A DNA stretch of 64,000 nt from Hypericum androsaemum (Eukaryota; Streptophyta; Magnoliopsida; Malpighiales; Hypericaceae): the NCBI GenBank assembly GCA_963995505.1, contig OZ023182.1:20043619-20107618 (forward strand). The letters are read 5' to 3'. The translations under genes were made by a program, and so were the position numbers. Positions 21,721-34,000 of this stretch are shown one piece after another. Positions within the stretch are counted from its first letter, which is position 1, and every line of letters starts with the position of its first letter. Under the pieces are notes generated by a model. That model had not been told where the DNA came from, did not search any database, and worked only from the letters and a program-made list of their open reading frames with translations.

Positions 21721-23280
21721 GGCAAATTACTTTCACGTCCCTGAGGTTTGGTCACCCTCCCCATAGGGTCCCCGACTTTTGGAAAATGATTGTCCCGTCC
21801 CTAAGTTTTGATGATAATAGACTCTTGGGTCCCTAGCTGACGTCATCGGCTCTTTTTTTTATTTTTGGTAATAGAAATGACCAAAATACCCTTAACCTTT
21901 GACCAATAACACCAACAACTAAAAACCAACCCAAAAATAAGATCAAACTAACCAAAATCAAGAACACAACCAAGAACATCAAGAATAGCAAAAGAAGTGG
22001 ATGCGAGGGAATCCATGTCAGTGTTTGGGTCATCGTCGGTGTTTGAGTCGTGATCGGCTGCTAGGGACGAGGATGCGAGGGAATCCATGTCCGAGGAGAC
22101 CACCACCGACGTCTGCAAGATCTCATCAACGACTCTGTCACCGTCGAGCTTCTCCAGGTTAAAGACGAACGACGACGGCGAAGACCACCTTGTTGAGCGC
22201 TCAGCGGCGAAGCCGAACCTATAATTAACACCCACCCAACATCGTGTGAGTGTTGGGCTTCGCCGAGGGGAAGGGGAAGCGGGGGATGGATCCCACTGCG
22301 ACAAGACCAGCTTCCACGAGGAGATGGCCATGGAAGCCCTGAGGCAAGAACTCGAGAAGAAGCGGCAAGCCCTAGCCCAAGATACCGGAGGCAAGCGCTC
22401 CGAGATCGAGCAAAAGCAAATCCAGAAGCTTCGCGAATAAGAGCGCCTGGAACTCGAAGCCAAATCCCTCCGCCACTCCTCCTCCTCGGCTGCCGCCTCC
22501 TCCACGCCCTCCGCCCATCCCCCTTCCTCTACCGCTCCATCCTCGGCCTCCGCCACCCCTTCCTCCTCCGCAAACCCTAGCTCCAAATCCCTAACCAACG
22601 AGCAGAACATCGAGAACCTTGTCCTCCCTTGGCAGGAGGTGATCTGTCGCCTCCGATTCCTGAAGCAGCTGGTCACCCTCTTCGGGGAGGACGACGAGGC
22701 GAGGCTGGACTGCCTCAAGTACGTGCTCCAGGCCGGGCTGTTCGAGGTGGACAGCGATATAATGGAGGGGCAGACCAACGATTTCCTTTGGGACATTGCG
22801 GAGTTGAAGAAGAGGCAGAAGTCGGGGATGCTCGGGGGTGGGGACAAGAGGAAGAGGAAGGGGAGAATGGGGACGGTGATAGGGTGGATGGGGATGGGGA
22901 TTTGAGTGGGGATGGCGGGTCGAGCGGGATGGATACCGATAAGGATTTGAAGCGGATGAAGGCCGATACCGAACACCGACGATGACCCAAACACCGATTT
23001 TGGTTTTGTTCTTGATGTTCTTGGTTGTGTTCTTGATGTTCTTGGTTAGTTTGATCTTATTTTTGGGTTGGTTTTTGGTTGTTGGTGTTATTGGTCAAAG
23101 GTTAAAGGTATTTTAGTCATTTCTATTACCAAAAATGAAAAAAAAAGAGCCGATGACGTCAGCTACGGACCCAGGAGTCTATTATCATCAAAACTTAGGG
23201 ACGAAACAATCATTTTCCAAAAGTCGGAGACCCTAAGGGGAGGGTGACCAAACCTCGGGGACGTGAGAGTAATTTACCCT
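21721..23280. mobile_element. Pack-MULE carrying a PRP18 gene fragment
   Basis: 1560-base insertion absent from block copy 1. Terminal inverted repeats of roughly 320 bases (21721 to about 22045, and about 22962 to 23280) begin GGCAAATTACTTTCACG on the left and match closely on the right. A 9-base target duplication TAATATTAT lies at 21712-21720 and 23281-23289. There is no transposase. Between the repeats is GC-rich coding-type DNA, including the 5' part of the splicing factor gene PRP18 (22324-22975), which is foreign in base composition to its AT-rich surroundings. This is the definition of a Pack-MULE. Confidence 0.88.
22324..22975 (+). pseudogene. captured 5' fragment of pre-mRNA-splicing factor 18
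   Basis: The reading frame from ATG 22324 follows the N-terminal half of plant PRP18, a second-step splicing factor. Matching blocks are RSEIEQKQIQKLRE, ERLELEAKS, LTNEQNIENLVLP, RLRFLKQLVTLFGEDDEARL, VLQAGLFEVDSD and ELKKRQKSGMLG. A TAA at 22438-22440 replaces what is normally an acidic codon. A frameshift near 22857 moves the tail (DKDLKRMKAD) to another frame. The catalytically important C-terminal Prp18 domain is absent. The fragment cannot make PRP18, but could be transcribed as part of the element. The parent gene is not in this window. Confidence 0.85.
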
Positions 23281-23289
23281 TAATATTAT

Positions 23290-23822
23290 AATCTCTTTTA
23301 ACAAGTTTCCAATTTATATTCAAGGTGGCTGTTAGTCTCGCCTTTTCAATGCAAGTAGCGCCATTATCAAATTCGAGTCATTAAAAATTTTAGCAATATT
23401 TTTTATGAAAGGTAAATATTTTATACAACATTTGATGGGGCTTGAACCCAGCACCTCTTTAAATTTTACAATGTTTTATACCGTTGGGTTACATGTGGAA
23501 AAAAATATATCAGTGCTAAATACTTGTTGGAAGAGTTGTATCACCATTCAAAAATTCTACCGATTCGAACCTAGATTAGTTAGTGCAGTTGGTATCCGAA
23601 CATAAAAAATATGCAATGCTTAATAATGTTAATGTTTTACTATTATATGATAAAAAATATTATACAAAGTTACAACAATAGCAGAAATTCAAGTTGTCAA
23701 TGCTTCAACGATTCGAATTTACTCCATTGAATCTATCAACCATATATATTCTCTTCAAAAAAAAAAAACACTGGCAAAGCTTGTAAACTCCCTGGGGATA
23801 AAGTCCCACTGCAGTAACTCAA
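23290..23822. other. intergenic, block copy 2, with a SINE-like remnant
   Basis: Matches about 7810-8300 of copy 1. At about 23405-23500 the minus strand has a box-B-like GGTTCAAGCCC with a weak box A about 40 bases before it, which suggests a short tRNA-derived SINE scrap. No gene. Confidence 0.4.
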
Positions 23823-26620
23823 CTAAACAGCTGAAAGCTCCAGTCTTCCTTCCCATCCCTCTCCGGGCTTTAGCGTGACAGGCTTCTCGATGGCAGCGGC
23901 TTCGACGCAGAGCATGCGCTTGTACTCATTAGCTCCAAAGTCAGCCATAGTCTTAGCCTTCTTCTCCCAGGGGTTCCAAACCACTGCACCAGATACAACA
24001 AGATACATGTCAACAAGAAATCGAGCGCTGCTATTAGTTACCTGAATTCTTCAGGTCATAACATGATCTCTTTCCTAAGGATCTAGGCGATTCTGAGCAA
24101 GCAGTACTCACCAGCGTCAGAAAGACCACCTTTGCGTATCGCGAAAGTTCTCTTCTTTGCATGATCAAGTATTTCTATCTTTGTAGGAGTACTGAGATAG
24201 ATCCTGTCAATCTGTACGGGAAATGAAGTCATGAGACACAAGTCTCCTAGACCACAAATCAAGCGTGAATCTGTATCCCGGGTACCTCAGAGTCGATCGT
24301 CAATGCATCTTTATGTTCAACAAAACGCGATCTGTTCTGTAAGTTGTCCAAATAATTCAGCGCCTTCAAACCTTCAACATTAACTTCACTGTACAAAATC
24401 TGCTAGTTAATTACAAAGAAAATCATCCCTATACACAGAACAACTGAAAACACGAAATTATTGTCGAAATTATGTGTGATTAACCCAGCCTTCTAATCAC
24501 CTGATGTTTAAAACTGAAAAGTATGTGTGATGTGCAAAGGTGAATGAAAAAGGTTTTCCATCTGTGTTTGTATTCTTTATTCGAGATGTCAGCATCAGAT
24601 CGCCACCCTGTCCCAGAGCTACCCTCAGACGGAATTCAAAACTACAAGGAAAACAACATAAGTGCATCCAGTACAATAATTTAATTACTTGTTGCATTAA
24701 GAAAAAGATGACTACGAGCAAAGCCACCAAGATTGCTAGCTCACCTGTGAGGCCATATCTTCATATCATCTTCAGTGGGTTTAAGAATCAAATCTATAAA
24801 GGCCCTATTAGAAGACTGTACGGGAAGAGGAGGTGGGTCATTGTCAATGCTCCAAAACCTATTCCTAGCAAATCCATGCGATTCAAGAGGGCCAAGGTTG
24901 GAAAACTGCACCAACCAAGCATATAACGAGGATGAAATCCAGTTTATACAGGCAGTTAGAAATCATGAATAAACTCAAAAAGAAAAGAAGAAATCATGCA
25001 CTCAACACATACTTGAGGGAAGCATATTGGTATTCCTCCACGAATTGCTTTTGGAGGTTCGAATATGGCCTGCACAGTAATGAAGATATTGTTGCTCTAT
25101 GTGCGTCACTAGAGCATCAACCATGACATAATAAATTTCTAAACACAAAACTTAACAAATCAAGCTTCAAACTGCCAGAGGTGAATAAAGGAAGATGCAA
25201 AGCAAAAGTTTTTTTAATGCATGTGCGATATATGGACCGGCTTGTCATAGACAGTAGTCATCAACAAGAAGAAAGAATAGCAATTTTTTTTTGCTTTAGA
25301 AGTATTAAAACAGATTTGACGCCAAATCCATGCAACATTCTCTTCCACAATCAGTCAAAGTTTCCAATGTTCTTTAGAGTAAAGCTTTCCCTTATCTCAG
25401 CCGTACAGAAAATAGGTCGAAAATATCAGTTAGAAGATAATATCTTTATGCTCAAGAATTCATAATATCACAAAAAGAAAAATTGTCAATCAACAAAAGT
25501 TACCTTACTACTAACAAACAACAATTCTTCCCCATGATCATTCTTCCAAGACATCACTTGAGCACCATACAAGTACACCTGCAAGGTAGAATCAGCATAG
25601 TTTGAACAAGCACAAAAGTAAAGAAAGCAATGAAAGGGAGCAAAATATAGGAAAAGGCACACATTTGCCAACATTGAAACCAAAGGTACAGAGGAGTTCG
25701 ATACAAACTTAGAAGGCTTCTAAATTGTTAGCTGCTTAATCAACGGGAGTTGGTCCAAGTGGTAAGAGATTTGGATTCATTTAAGGAAGTTTTAGGTTCA
25801 AGTCTTACAAACGTAAAAAGACGCCATAATTCAACAAAAGCAGGGCACTCCACTCCATCCAGCGAAAATCCATCCTCGAATACTCCCGAAAATGACTCAA
25901 TCCCTCGAGAAAATGAACAAAAAAGCAATCCTCCTCATATCATTGATTCTCTATCGAGCTCACACAACTCTCTCTAGGCCAGCATTGATGACTTCCAAAA
26001 TTCCACAACAAATTTACAGCAGCAAAGTCGAGAAAATGACTCCCAACGATCTAGAAACCGAATCAAGATCGCATCGAACACCCGACGATTCTTTAAGCAG
26101 GCTCAGATTTCCTAGCAATGCAGGCCTCTGCTTCACAACCGCAGCCACTAAAAAAAGGCAACCTAAACCGATCCACAAGCATTGCAGACATGAATGAAAC
26201 GCACGAACTCCGAACCGAAAAAATTAGCCACTGCCAACCGATCCACAAGCAATTCCTCGCCTATATAACGCCCCGTGATCCGACCAACTATCTCCGCAAA
26301 TCAATACGATTTTCGTTCTCTCGTGAGATTTACCGGGAAAAAAGGCGCACCTTGCTATATGAATAGTGTTCGAGTCTTTCTTAACATATCTTGAACGGTT
26401 ATTACTACAGCATATGAGCTCTAAAACGCCAAATTTGCAGGTAATGTACAGTAATCAAACGATCAGGTACCTCGACGGAGCTGCCACGTGGCTGACGGAG
26501 GACGACCGTGTCGAGTCCGCTGCGGCCTTTGGACATCTCCACCGGCGCCAATGACTTCCCCGTAACCGTCGCTAACAAACCAAAGGTTAATACTCCGAGA
26601 AGAAGAAGACAACGTTCCAT
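23823..26620 (-). CDS. glucose-6-phosphate 1-epimerase copy B, with signal-peptide-like N-terminus
   Basis: Aldose-1-epimerase-family enzyme that interconverts alpha and beta glucose 6-phosphate. Eight exons correspond one to one with copy C; reading each by eye gives an open frame of about 315 residues. Blocks seen are VYLYGAQVMSWKNDHGEE, PPKAIRGGIPICFPQ, HGFARNRFW (substrate Arg), FAHHTYFS (catalytic His) and MLCVEAAAIEKP (catalytic Glu). Copy C starts MATVSDKSLAP. Here that ATG has become TTA, and an upstream ATG adds MERCLLLLGVLTFGLLATVTG, which looks like a signal peptide. The C-terminus stops early at LELSAV. The enzyme family normally acts in cytosol or plastid; entry to the secretory pathway is an inference. 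It could also be an early pseudogene without coding damage. Confidence 0.78.
25741..25830 (+). repeat. SINE-like tRNA-derived repeat remnant
   Basis: Sequence with a box-A-like TTGGTCCAAGTGGTAAG and a box-B-like GGTTCAAGTC about 40 bases apart, inside intron 1 of epimerase copy B. Copy A has a partly deleted version near 9350, and copy C lacks it. A related unit lies at 44636-44792. Confidence 0.5.
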
Positions 26621-26670
26621 CTGTTCTGCCACTTTTACTCTTCTCTTTTTGGTAATCTGCTAGCCCGCCG

Positions 26671-26704
26671 GAGAAGAAGAAGAAGAAGAAGAAGAAGAAG
26701 AAGA
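26671..26704. repeat. (GAA)n microsatellite
   Basis: About 11 GAA units upstream of the start of epimerase copy B, probably in its 5' UTR or promoter. Confidence 0.95.
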
Positions 26705-27192
26705 TGGAGGTTTTATTTATCAAAAATCTAGGCAAGAGAGAAATATGTGGCCATGTACGAGAACGTCAAAAGTCAATTGTCCGTTGGTCAACTTAATTTT
26801 CTTTTAAAAGGTAACGTCAATAGTCCGAGAGGCGGAAAGTACTGAAAAAATTTTCAACAAATATTTAATATGCGGAAGAATCTTGGTTAATTTAAAATAT
26901 TGTTATTTTTTTTTTTGAAAAGTAGATGTAATATTAAAAACCATAAAATAGTACAACAGTCCAAGCTTGTAGTTACAGAGAGAACAATCACAAGTGAACA
27001 CTGCTTAGGATCTCCAGTGTTGGAATCAAATACGTAAACCAAACCCACCCAGTAAACTACCTAGAGACAAAAAAGACATCCCGAAGCCAACATTGGCTAT
27101 CTAGAAGTATAACAAACAGCCCAGGCGATGAAGGACCCAGCGGCCAGAGAACAAGAACGAGGTTTGCCAATCATCTCCGACCGACTCCCTAG

Positions 27193-27954
27193 TCATATAC
27201 CATGCCGCATAGAGTTCAGCGCCACCAGCGAATCCTGAAAATGAATGTCCCTGGCTAAACCGGACCAAAAACTCCACTCCGAGACACATCTCACTATCGA
27301 AACAAGAACACCATCCAAAGAGGGAGAGCATTGGTCGAAGATGGCCCTGTTACGAGTCAGCCAGACGTTCCAACAGCAAGCCGCAAAGATCAAATACCAC
27401 AATTTCCGAAGAAAGACCCCATGAACCAGCCCCATCCACTCCTCAAACATAGTGAGTGCCGAGCACCCAATACATCTCTGAAGTCCCAGCAATTTCAAAA
27501 AGTAACTCCATACCATGGAGGTGAATTCACAATGTAAAAAGAGGTGGTCAGAAGATTCTGTCTCCTTGTAACAAAGGACACAAAGAGAATCTTGCTGTCG
27601 AACCATTCCAATGCAGGCCAAATTATCCCGTGTCTTCAGATAACCTTGGAGAGCCAACCATAGGAAGTAGTTGATCTTAGGTGGGAGGAACTTAGCACTC
27701 TTGCAAGTAAGAACACCAGGAGAGGAGGTAGAGAAACCACAGAACAGAAACTCATAAAGGCTGTGAACCGAGAAACCGTTCAGCTGATCGGGGCGCCAAG
27801 AGAAACAGTCCCGACCCACAACCAACGGAGCAGAGCTCATCAAAAGACTTGTAAGTTGAGCAACGCAGTCCTCTTCATAGGCGAAGAGATTACGTCTCCA
27901 GCGAAAATACCACCTCCCGCCATTGTGATCTGCAGTCCAGTAGTCACGGACCAA
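27193..27954 (-). pseudogene. L1 ORF2 C-terminal zinc-binding RVT domain
   Basis: Continuation of L1 ORF2 in another frame. It holds the zf-RVT domain (CKSAKFLPPKINYFLWLA, CVLCYKETESSDHLFLHC) and a following helical region with WNVWLTRNRAIF. Codons start at TTG rather than a true ATG; it is the tail of the polyprotein, not a separate gene. Confidence 0.75.
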
Positions 27955-27956
27955 AG

Positions 27957-29991
27957 CTAATTTGTTTGGGGCCAGGGAGTATAAACGCGGGAAGAGGACG
28001 CGGAGTGGTTCAGAAGTGAGCCAAGGATCTCTCCAGAACTTAGCATCGTCTCCACTTTTGATTGTGAAACGAACATTCTTCGGAAGGTGCAGGCTGGATG
28101 AGAATCAAAATTTGCCAACGTCCAAATACTCGACCAAAGGCCACGACAACGGGGGTTTCCAGGGACACGAGAGATGGGAAAGTTGCAGTCATCCCCCCCT
28201 ACGCCTAGCGGATCATGAATCTCCCTGATAATTCTCGCCCAAAGACTTCCGGGTTCATTGAGGAACCTCCATATCCATTTCAATAGCAAAGCCTCATTTT
28301 GGAAATCCAGTCGCATCAGACCAAAACCCCTACGTTCTTTGGGCAAGCATACAATGCTCCAAGGAGCAAACGTAAGACATTTCTTATTAGGATCGCCAGC
28401 CCATAAGAATTTCTTCACTTTAGTCTCCAGACGTTTCAACACTCCGGTGGGGATTCGAAAAAGAGACATGAAGTACAGCGGAATACTAAAGAGAACAGAT
28501 TTAATGACTGTGACTCTTCTGCCCAAAGATAAGAGAGCACCCCGCCAAGAAGCCAAGCGGTTATCGAAAGCTTCGAAGACAGGCTCCCAATGTGATATCC
28601 TACGCATTGAGGCCCCAATTTGAAGGCCCAAATAAGTGAAAGGAAGTGATAATAGCCTGCACCCCCAATTAGACACCACCTGATCCAGCCAACCTTGTTC
28701 CAAGTTGAAGCCAATGACCGAGCACTTATCAAAATTAAGAGTGAACCCCGAGACCAGAGAGAAGGAAACAAGGATTCTCTTGAGGTTACGAATAACGGCA
28801 TAAGATGCATCCGCAAACAAGATCGTGTCGTCTGCGTATTGAAGAATGCATACACTATTGGGAGAGACCGGAGTAGCCCAACCTCTGATAAGACCAGAAT
28901 CAACCGCCTTCTTAACCATACATCGGAGGCCCTCTACCGCAATAAGGAATAGGTACGGAGAAAGGGGATCGCCCTGGCGGAGACCCCTTTCCATATTAAA
29001 AAGGCAAGTGGGAGAGCCGTTGATTAGAACGGAGGAGGAGGCACCTCGAAAACAACCGGATAGCCAACTTCGGAAACGAGGCCCGAAGTCTAAGGCAACA
29101 AATAAATCCTCCAAGTAGTCCCAAGAGACGCTATCGAAGGCCTTGCGAAAATCAAGTTTCAGCAGGACGCCCTCCCTTCGAGAGCGTTTATAGAAATCAA
29201 TCATCTCGCTGCAAACCAAAGCCCCATCAAGAATTTGGCGTCCTCTCAAGAAAGCAGATTGTTCCTCCCCAACAACCTGCCCAACCGCATCACGAATCCG
29301 AGTGGCCAAGACTTTAGAGACAATCTTTTGCAGGCAACCAATTAGCGAGATTGGCCGAAAATCTGAGAAAGTTCTAGCACTGTGCCTCTTTGGGATAAGG
29401 GCCAAGAAAGAAGCTTTGACCTGTGGGAGAAGATGTCCGGTCTGAAAGTAATGCTGAACGAAAGCGAGAACGTCATGAGACACCACCTCCCAACAAGACT
29501 TGAAGAACGAGAGACTAAACCCGTCTGGCCCCGGAGCCTTGTCATCATCAAAAGACCAAATGGCAGCCTTGACCTCATCAACCGTAGGATATGGCTCCAA
29601 TAGGGCTTTTGTGTCCGAGTTAATTTTCTTGAACATATTATGATCCAGCCTCGATCTACACTTGCAGCTCTCCACGAAAAGAGTTTTGAAATAACGGACA
29701 GCAGCATCTTTCACTTCCGGCGGAGATGAAAGAATACACTGCTCGGTCTCAATACATCCAATCCTGTTAGTGTTACTTCTCAACTTAGTGATAGAATGAA
29801 AGTATTTGGAATTTCGATCCCCGTCGATACCCCAACGCAACCTGGATCGTTGGCGCCACATGGAATCCAGGAGGCGTTGTTTGCTCCAAAGGGAATGAGA
29901 GACCTCTCGTCGCCGGCCAGCAAGGGGAGCAGGGAGTGGGTTCGCGTCATCTAAGGTGTCAAGACCAGCTAGTTCCCGTTCCAGCGATTTC
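27957..29991 (-). pseudogene. L1 reverse transcriptase (ORF2 middle part)
   Basis: 678-residue open frame. After a linker (WRQRSRLRWGIDGDRN, KYFHSITKLRS) come the RT motifs: DDKAPGPDGFSLSFFK, FRPISLIGCLQKIVSKVL, LKLDFRKAFDSVSWDYL with the first catalytic Asp, RGLRQGDPLSPYLF, and LQYADDTILFAD with the YADD box. The frame stays open to a TAG at 27959-27957, where a frameshift separates it from the downstream zinc-finger part. The endonuclease domain is absent, so it cannot be autonomous. The intact RT frame suggests a fairly young insertion. Confidence 0.85.
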
Positions 29992-31092
29992 AAATATTAT
30001 CACATTTTATCACATTTCAAATATTTTAACCGGTTCGAACATTTATTTCGACACAATAGAACGGATTATAAGCTTTAAAAAATCTAGAACATCGTTAATA
30101 ACCGGTTGATTAACGTCCTATTGTTTAAGAATAGAAAAAGTAACGTCACTATTGTTTAAGCAAAATTTGGACGCGTTTTGGCGAATTGGAGTGCTCGATG
30201 AGTTACGATCAAGACAACCACGAAAGTGACAAAGGTTTCGGATACCGCTTCAACCAATAGATTACTCGATGTACTTAAGAATAAAAATTCGTATACATTT
30301 TTTGTAGAATTTGAAATTCAAATTTAATAAATCGAAAAGATATTAAAAAAGTCATCCTCAATATGATTTAAAAATAAACCGATCAATCACCTCTTTTCCA
30401 TACAATAAGCTAATATTAAACTAAAAATTAACTTTGTTAATACTTTTTTTATATAAAGTCAGTACATTAGTTAACCAAAGTTTATCCTTTATTAGTCACG
30501 TCTTTCTTTATTTTTAAATTTTTATCCTTTTTCTTTGGGAGGGGGTATTAAATAGAGCGGGCGGATGGAGGGGTTCTTTTCTAGTTCTTTTATTTCTGAT
30601 TTATAAATTTCTTCCCAACAATGTACCATCATATATCCCGGTCTATTGTACTCACACAACATTTATTGAAAGCACAAAATGCAGTGTTAAGTTATACAAA
30701 CTCTAGCCTCGTGAATTTCGTTTGAAATAGTGTATTGAAAAATCTCACATTAAAAATAAAAGATTGTTAATCCAATTTATAAATTTGAAAAATCCACCTT
30801 CGATACTGATTGTCACATTCTGAAACAACAGTCCTTTTCCTGGTGTCTTCAAAAGAGCTCTGTTAGTGTTCGCCGGTATATTCCTAGGTAAAAAGTTGCT
30901 AAAATGAGGGAGGAATTCTGCAATATATGAATCTTCTTCCATCACGTTCCCAACCAAATGGATAATTAGATTTCTTTGACAGAAAAGAAAGGTCACAATC
31001 TCAGGTTCGAACCGACTAAGATACTGAGAGCGCTTGATTTAAACTCCAGCAAATGCAGCTGTACAAAAGATGGCACCAAAACTCATGATCAT
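29992..31092. other. intergenic, no gene seen
   Basis: AT-rich spacer between the L1 insertion and the 3' end of epimerase copy C. No clear match to other parts of the window. Confidence 0.55.
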
Positions 31093-34000
31093 TTAACTGC
31101 TGCTCATCAGAACTTTCTGGGGATCGAGTTGCCCGCTACAATAACTCGAGGGAACAGCTGAAAGCTCCAGTCTTCCTTTCCATTCCTCTCCGGGTTTTAG
31201 AGTGATCGGCTTCTCGATAGCAGCGGCTTCCACACAAAGCATATGCTTATATTCATCATCTCCAAAATCAGCCATGGCCTTGGCCTTCTTATCCCAGGGG
31301 TTCCAAACCACTGCACCAGATATTGTAAGATATGTGTCAACAAGAGCCACATTTACAGTCTACCTTTGCGATAATAATGAAAAGACAATTGAAAGCCGTC
31401 AGCTCTTGTTCAAGGAGGACAGGGCTATAACTTATTAAGTGCTTTTTAATGAATAGACGGTTTGTGGCAACAAAGTGAACAAGCAAATTCAACATACGGA
31501 AGACCTCTGGTTCCTCTATTTATTTCCTCCTATTTTCAGTTTATCAAGGCCAGCCACTGAGTGACATGTCTATAACAATCAAACTTTCGTGATGGAACTC
31601 GAGATTCAAATTCCATAACTGGTTGATGTAAAGAAGTCCAAAATATGAATGCATTGGAATAGCTGAGCAAAAGCATGATATCTAGGCATATTGCCCAGAG
31701 CGACTGCAGAAAAACGAGGCAAAAACCTATGTAATCTGGACTTGTTTCGTTGGAGCTATTCCACTAGTTGCCAAGAGAAAAACACTACACCAAAAGAATT
31801 AACAGGATCTATGATCCTAAAATTAGCATTCATGCATTCTATAAAATTTACTTGTAGCATACTAAACCTAAATTGAATAGTAACTTTTCAGATGCACCTC
31901 CATTCCACCATAAAAGAAAAGGAGAACCAACAGAAACTCCACCGCTCATCTATTAACTCCCTGAATTGCTGAGGTCATACATGATCTGTTTCCTAAAGAA
32001 TCTTGGTAACATTTCAAGGATCTAGGTAATGCTTAGCAAGCAGTACTCACCAGCATCTGGAAGACCATCTTTGCGTATCACAAAAGTTCTCTTCTTTTCA
32101 TGATCGAGTATTGCAATCTTCGTAGGAGTACTGAGATATATCTTGTCAAGCTGTACAAGAAATGAAATCATGAGACAAGGCTCCTACACACAAAATCAAG
32201 CGTCAATCAGAGTCCCAGATACCTCAGATTCAAATGTTATCGCATCTCCCTGTTCAGTAAAACGCTCCTTATTCTGTAAGTTGTCCAGATAATCCAGCGT
32301 CTCCAAACCTTCAACACGGACTTCACTGTGCAAAAGCTGCTAGTCAATTTTAAAGAAAATCATCCCTATACACAAAAAAACTGAAAACACGAAACTATTG
32401 TTGACTAGAACTTAACCTTTAACCCAAGTAAACATACAAGCAAGAATATTCAGATAAACCCAAGGCCCAGTTATAAGGCTTATGGAGAAATAATTACAAA
32501 GGACACAGGCAAAAAAACATATCTACCAAAATTTTGTTGCTTTTGTACTTCCCCCAGAAGCACAGACTTTAGTTTCAAAGTTAAAGTTCCATTTTCACAG
32601 AACAGAAGTCTGTGATCAAGGACTAATTAGAGCAATGATGAATAAATGTTGACTCCACAAATAGTGCATGCAAGCTTCTATCAAGTACCACATAGTACAG
32701 CATCTTGTAACAGCAAGCGGAGAGGACAGTGGCAGGAATTTTTTGATAGACTTTGATTTGGTCAAGAAAAGACAATCAAAAAATAGAAGGTTATGCTATG
32801 TATAACAAATGCGATTGAATTTTGAGTCAAACTTGGAATCATTACTAACCGCTATCAATTACACACATTAATTATAGCAAAAGAGTCATGAACCAAGCCT
32901 TCTAATCACCTGATGTCCGAAACTGAAAAGTATGTGTGATATGCAAAGGTGAATGAAAAAGGTTTTCCATCTGTGTTAGTATTTCTTATGCGAGCTGTCA
33001 ACATCAGATCTCCAACAGGTCCCAGAGCCACCCTCAGACGGAATACAAAACTACAAGGAAAACAGAAGTGCATCCAGCACAATAATTTAGTTACTTCTTG
33101 CATTGAGAAAAGGATGGCTAAGAGCAAAGCCACCAAGATTGCTAGCTCACCTGTGAGGCCATATCTTCATATCATCTTCAGTAGGTTTAAGAATCAAATC
33201 TATAAAAGCCTTACTAGAAGACTGTACGGGAAAAGGAGGTGGGTCGTCGTCAATGCTCCAAAACCTATTCCTAGCAAATCCATGTGATTCAAGAGTGCCT
33301 TGATTGGCAAACTGCATGAACCAAACATATAATGAGGATAACATCCACTATAAATAGGCAATGATCATGAAGCCCTCAGGAAAAAAAAGAAATCATGCAC
33401 CCGGCACATACTTGAGGAAAGCATATCGGTATTCCTCCACGAATTGCTTTTGGAGGTTTGAATACGGCCTGCACAATAACAAATATATTACAAAAAGAAA
33501 CCAACGAAAGGATTGATAATATTACAAAAAGAAAACAATGTCAATCAGAAAAAGTTACCTTGCTACTAACAAACAACAACTCTTCCCCGTGATCATTCTT
33601 CCAAGATGTCACATGAGCACCATACAAGTACACCTGCAAGGGAGAATCAAAATAATTTGAACAGGCACAAAATAAAGAAACCAATGAATGAAGACAACAT
33701 AGAAAAATGCACACATTTGTCAACCTTGAAACCAAGGGTACAAAGGAATTCAATGCCAACTGAGAACGCATCTAAAGTGTAACTGGCTAACTGAAAAAAA
33801 TAATGAATTAGATCATGGAGAAAGGAACTTTTTTCAAGCTGTATAAATCAGCAGATTTGGAAAAAAACAAACAAAGAGCTTAAATATATCAACAGCTGTA
33901 AGAAACTCTACAACTCGGAGACCCTTCAACAACCAGCAAAAATCCATTCCCAAAAATTACTCCAATCGTTCAAGTCAATGAACAAAGCGATCTTTGTATT

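Larger units (their letters stand above)
26906..29991 (-). mobile_element. 5'-truncated L1-type LINE retrotransposon
   Basis: Minus-strand L1 copy of about 3.1 kb. It ends in an A tail of 11 bases (T run at 26906-26916) and holds the reverse transcriptase and the C-terminal zinc-finger region of ORF2. The endonuclease and ORF1 are missing, the usual result of incomplete reverse transcription. Flanks AAATATTGT (near 26896) and AAATATTAT (near 29992) are a likely, imperfect target duplication. It lies between epimerase copies B and C. Confidence 0.85.

Noticed and set aside
21948..22994. 348-codon minus-strand open frame in the Pack-MULE
   Set aside because: It is antisense to the PRP18 fragment, low in complexity (Ser, Pro, Glu rich), and follows from the GC-rich captured DNA.
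27962..29118. Several plus-strand frames across 28-29 kb
   Set aside because: All are antisense shadows of the L1 reverse transcriptase on the minus strand.
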